Part shown: positions 5,969 to 6,017 of the stretch, piece by piece | Layout of the letters: every line of letters starts with the position of its first letter | How positions within the stretch are numbered: the first letter of the stretch is position 1 | Assembly: GCA_963591145.1 (NCBI GenBank) | Contig: CAVARE010000091.1 | Span: 1 to 6,017 of the forward strand | Origin: RGIG5612 sp963591145 | GTDB taxonomy: Bacteria > Bacillota > Clostridia > Lachnospirales > Lachnospiraceae | Length of the DNA: 6,017 nucleotides | Reading direction: 5' to 3' | Made by a program: the position numbers and the translations under genes | The notes under the pieces: generated by a model | The model's input: only the letters and a program-made list of their open reading frames with translations | Database searches by the model: none | Told to the model about the DNA's origin: nothing

Positions 5969-6017
5969 TGCCGCAGATGGGAATCGAACCCATACCGTAT
6001 TGCTACGACGGGATTTT
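5969..6017 (-). tRNA. tRNA-Leu (anticodon NAA, UAA or CAA), 3' part only
   Basis: Read on the minus strand, the visible 49 bases give four A residues ending the anticodon loop, the 3' anticodon-stem strand TCCCG, a long variable arm of about 15 bases (class II tRNA), a perfect T arm ATGGG-TTCGATT-CCCAT (5993-5977), the 3' acceptor strand CTGCGGC (5976-5970) and discriminator A (5969). Four loop As imply an anticodon ending AA followed by A37 and A38. With a class II variable arm this points to leucine UAA or CAA; serine and tyrosine anticodons do not end in AA. CCA is not encoded. The 5' half, with the first anticodon base, lies beyond the window. Confidence 0.9.

Overview
The window looks like the chromosome of an AT-leaning, low-GC Gram-positive anaerobe, most likely a Lachnospiraceae-type Clostridium relative. 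The evidence is an S11 D-Ala-D-Ala carboxypeptidase with an N-terminal 'copper amine oxidase-like' stalk, clear AGGAGG/AAGGAG ribosome sites, short AT-rich promoter regions and a tRNA without an encoded CCA. The genus cannot be fixed from this sequence alone. Every gene I can support is on the minus strand, so the layout is best read from the right end to the left.

From right to left: the 3' part of a tRNA-Leu gene (anticodon ending AA) enters at 6017 and is followed by a strong intrinsic terminator. About 270 bases of AT-rich spacer carry a candidate promoter. Next comes a 360-residue RsmJ-type 16S rRNA guanine-N2 methyltransferase whose catalytic domain is interrupted by an Asn/Asp/Ser-rich insert made from an in-frame 78-bp-period duplication. 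A 264-base spacer with a weak terminator-like hairpin, two adjacent palindromes and a possible promoter leads into a tight three-gene unit: threonine ammonia-lyase with ACT domain (ilvA), a serine alpha/beta hydrolase overlapping it by 8 bases, and a DJ-1/PfpI-family protein 14 bases further on. A 283-base spacer then contains a structured inverted-repeat element, and the window ends inside a secreted D-Ala-D-Ala carboxypeptidase that runs off the left edge.

The ilvA-hydrolase-DJ-1 unit is almost certainly co-transcribed. IlvA deaminates threonine (and often serine) to 2-oxo acids through reactive enamine/imine intermediates. DJ-1-family proteins are linked to protection from reactive carbonyls and oxidants, so a metabolite-damage link is conceivable, but this is inference. 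The methyltransferase and the carboxypeptidase are separate housekeeping functions (ribosome modification and peptidoglycan trimming).

I do not see a defence system, mobile element with a transposase, CRISPR array or biosynthetic cluster. The least ordinary signals are the repeat-built insert in the methyltransferase, the crossing inverted repeats at 1495-1618, and the paired palindromes upstream of ilvA.
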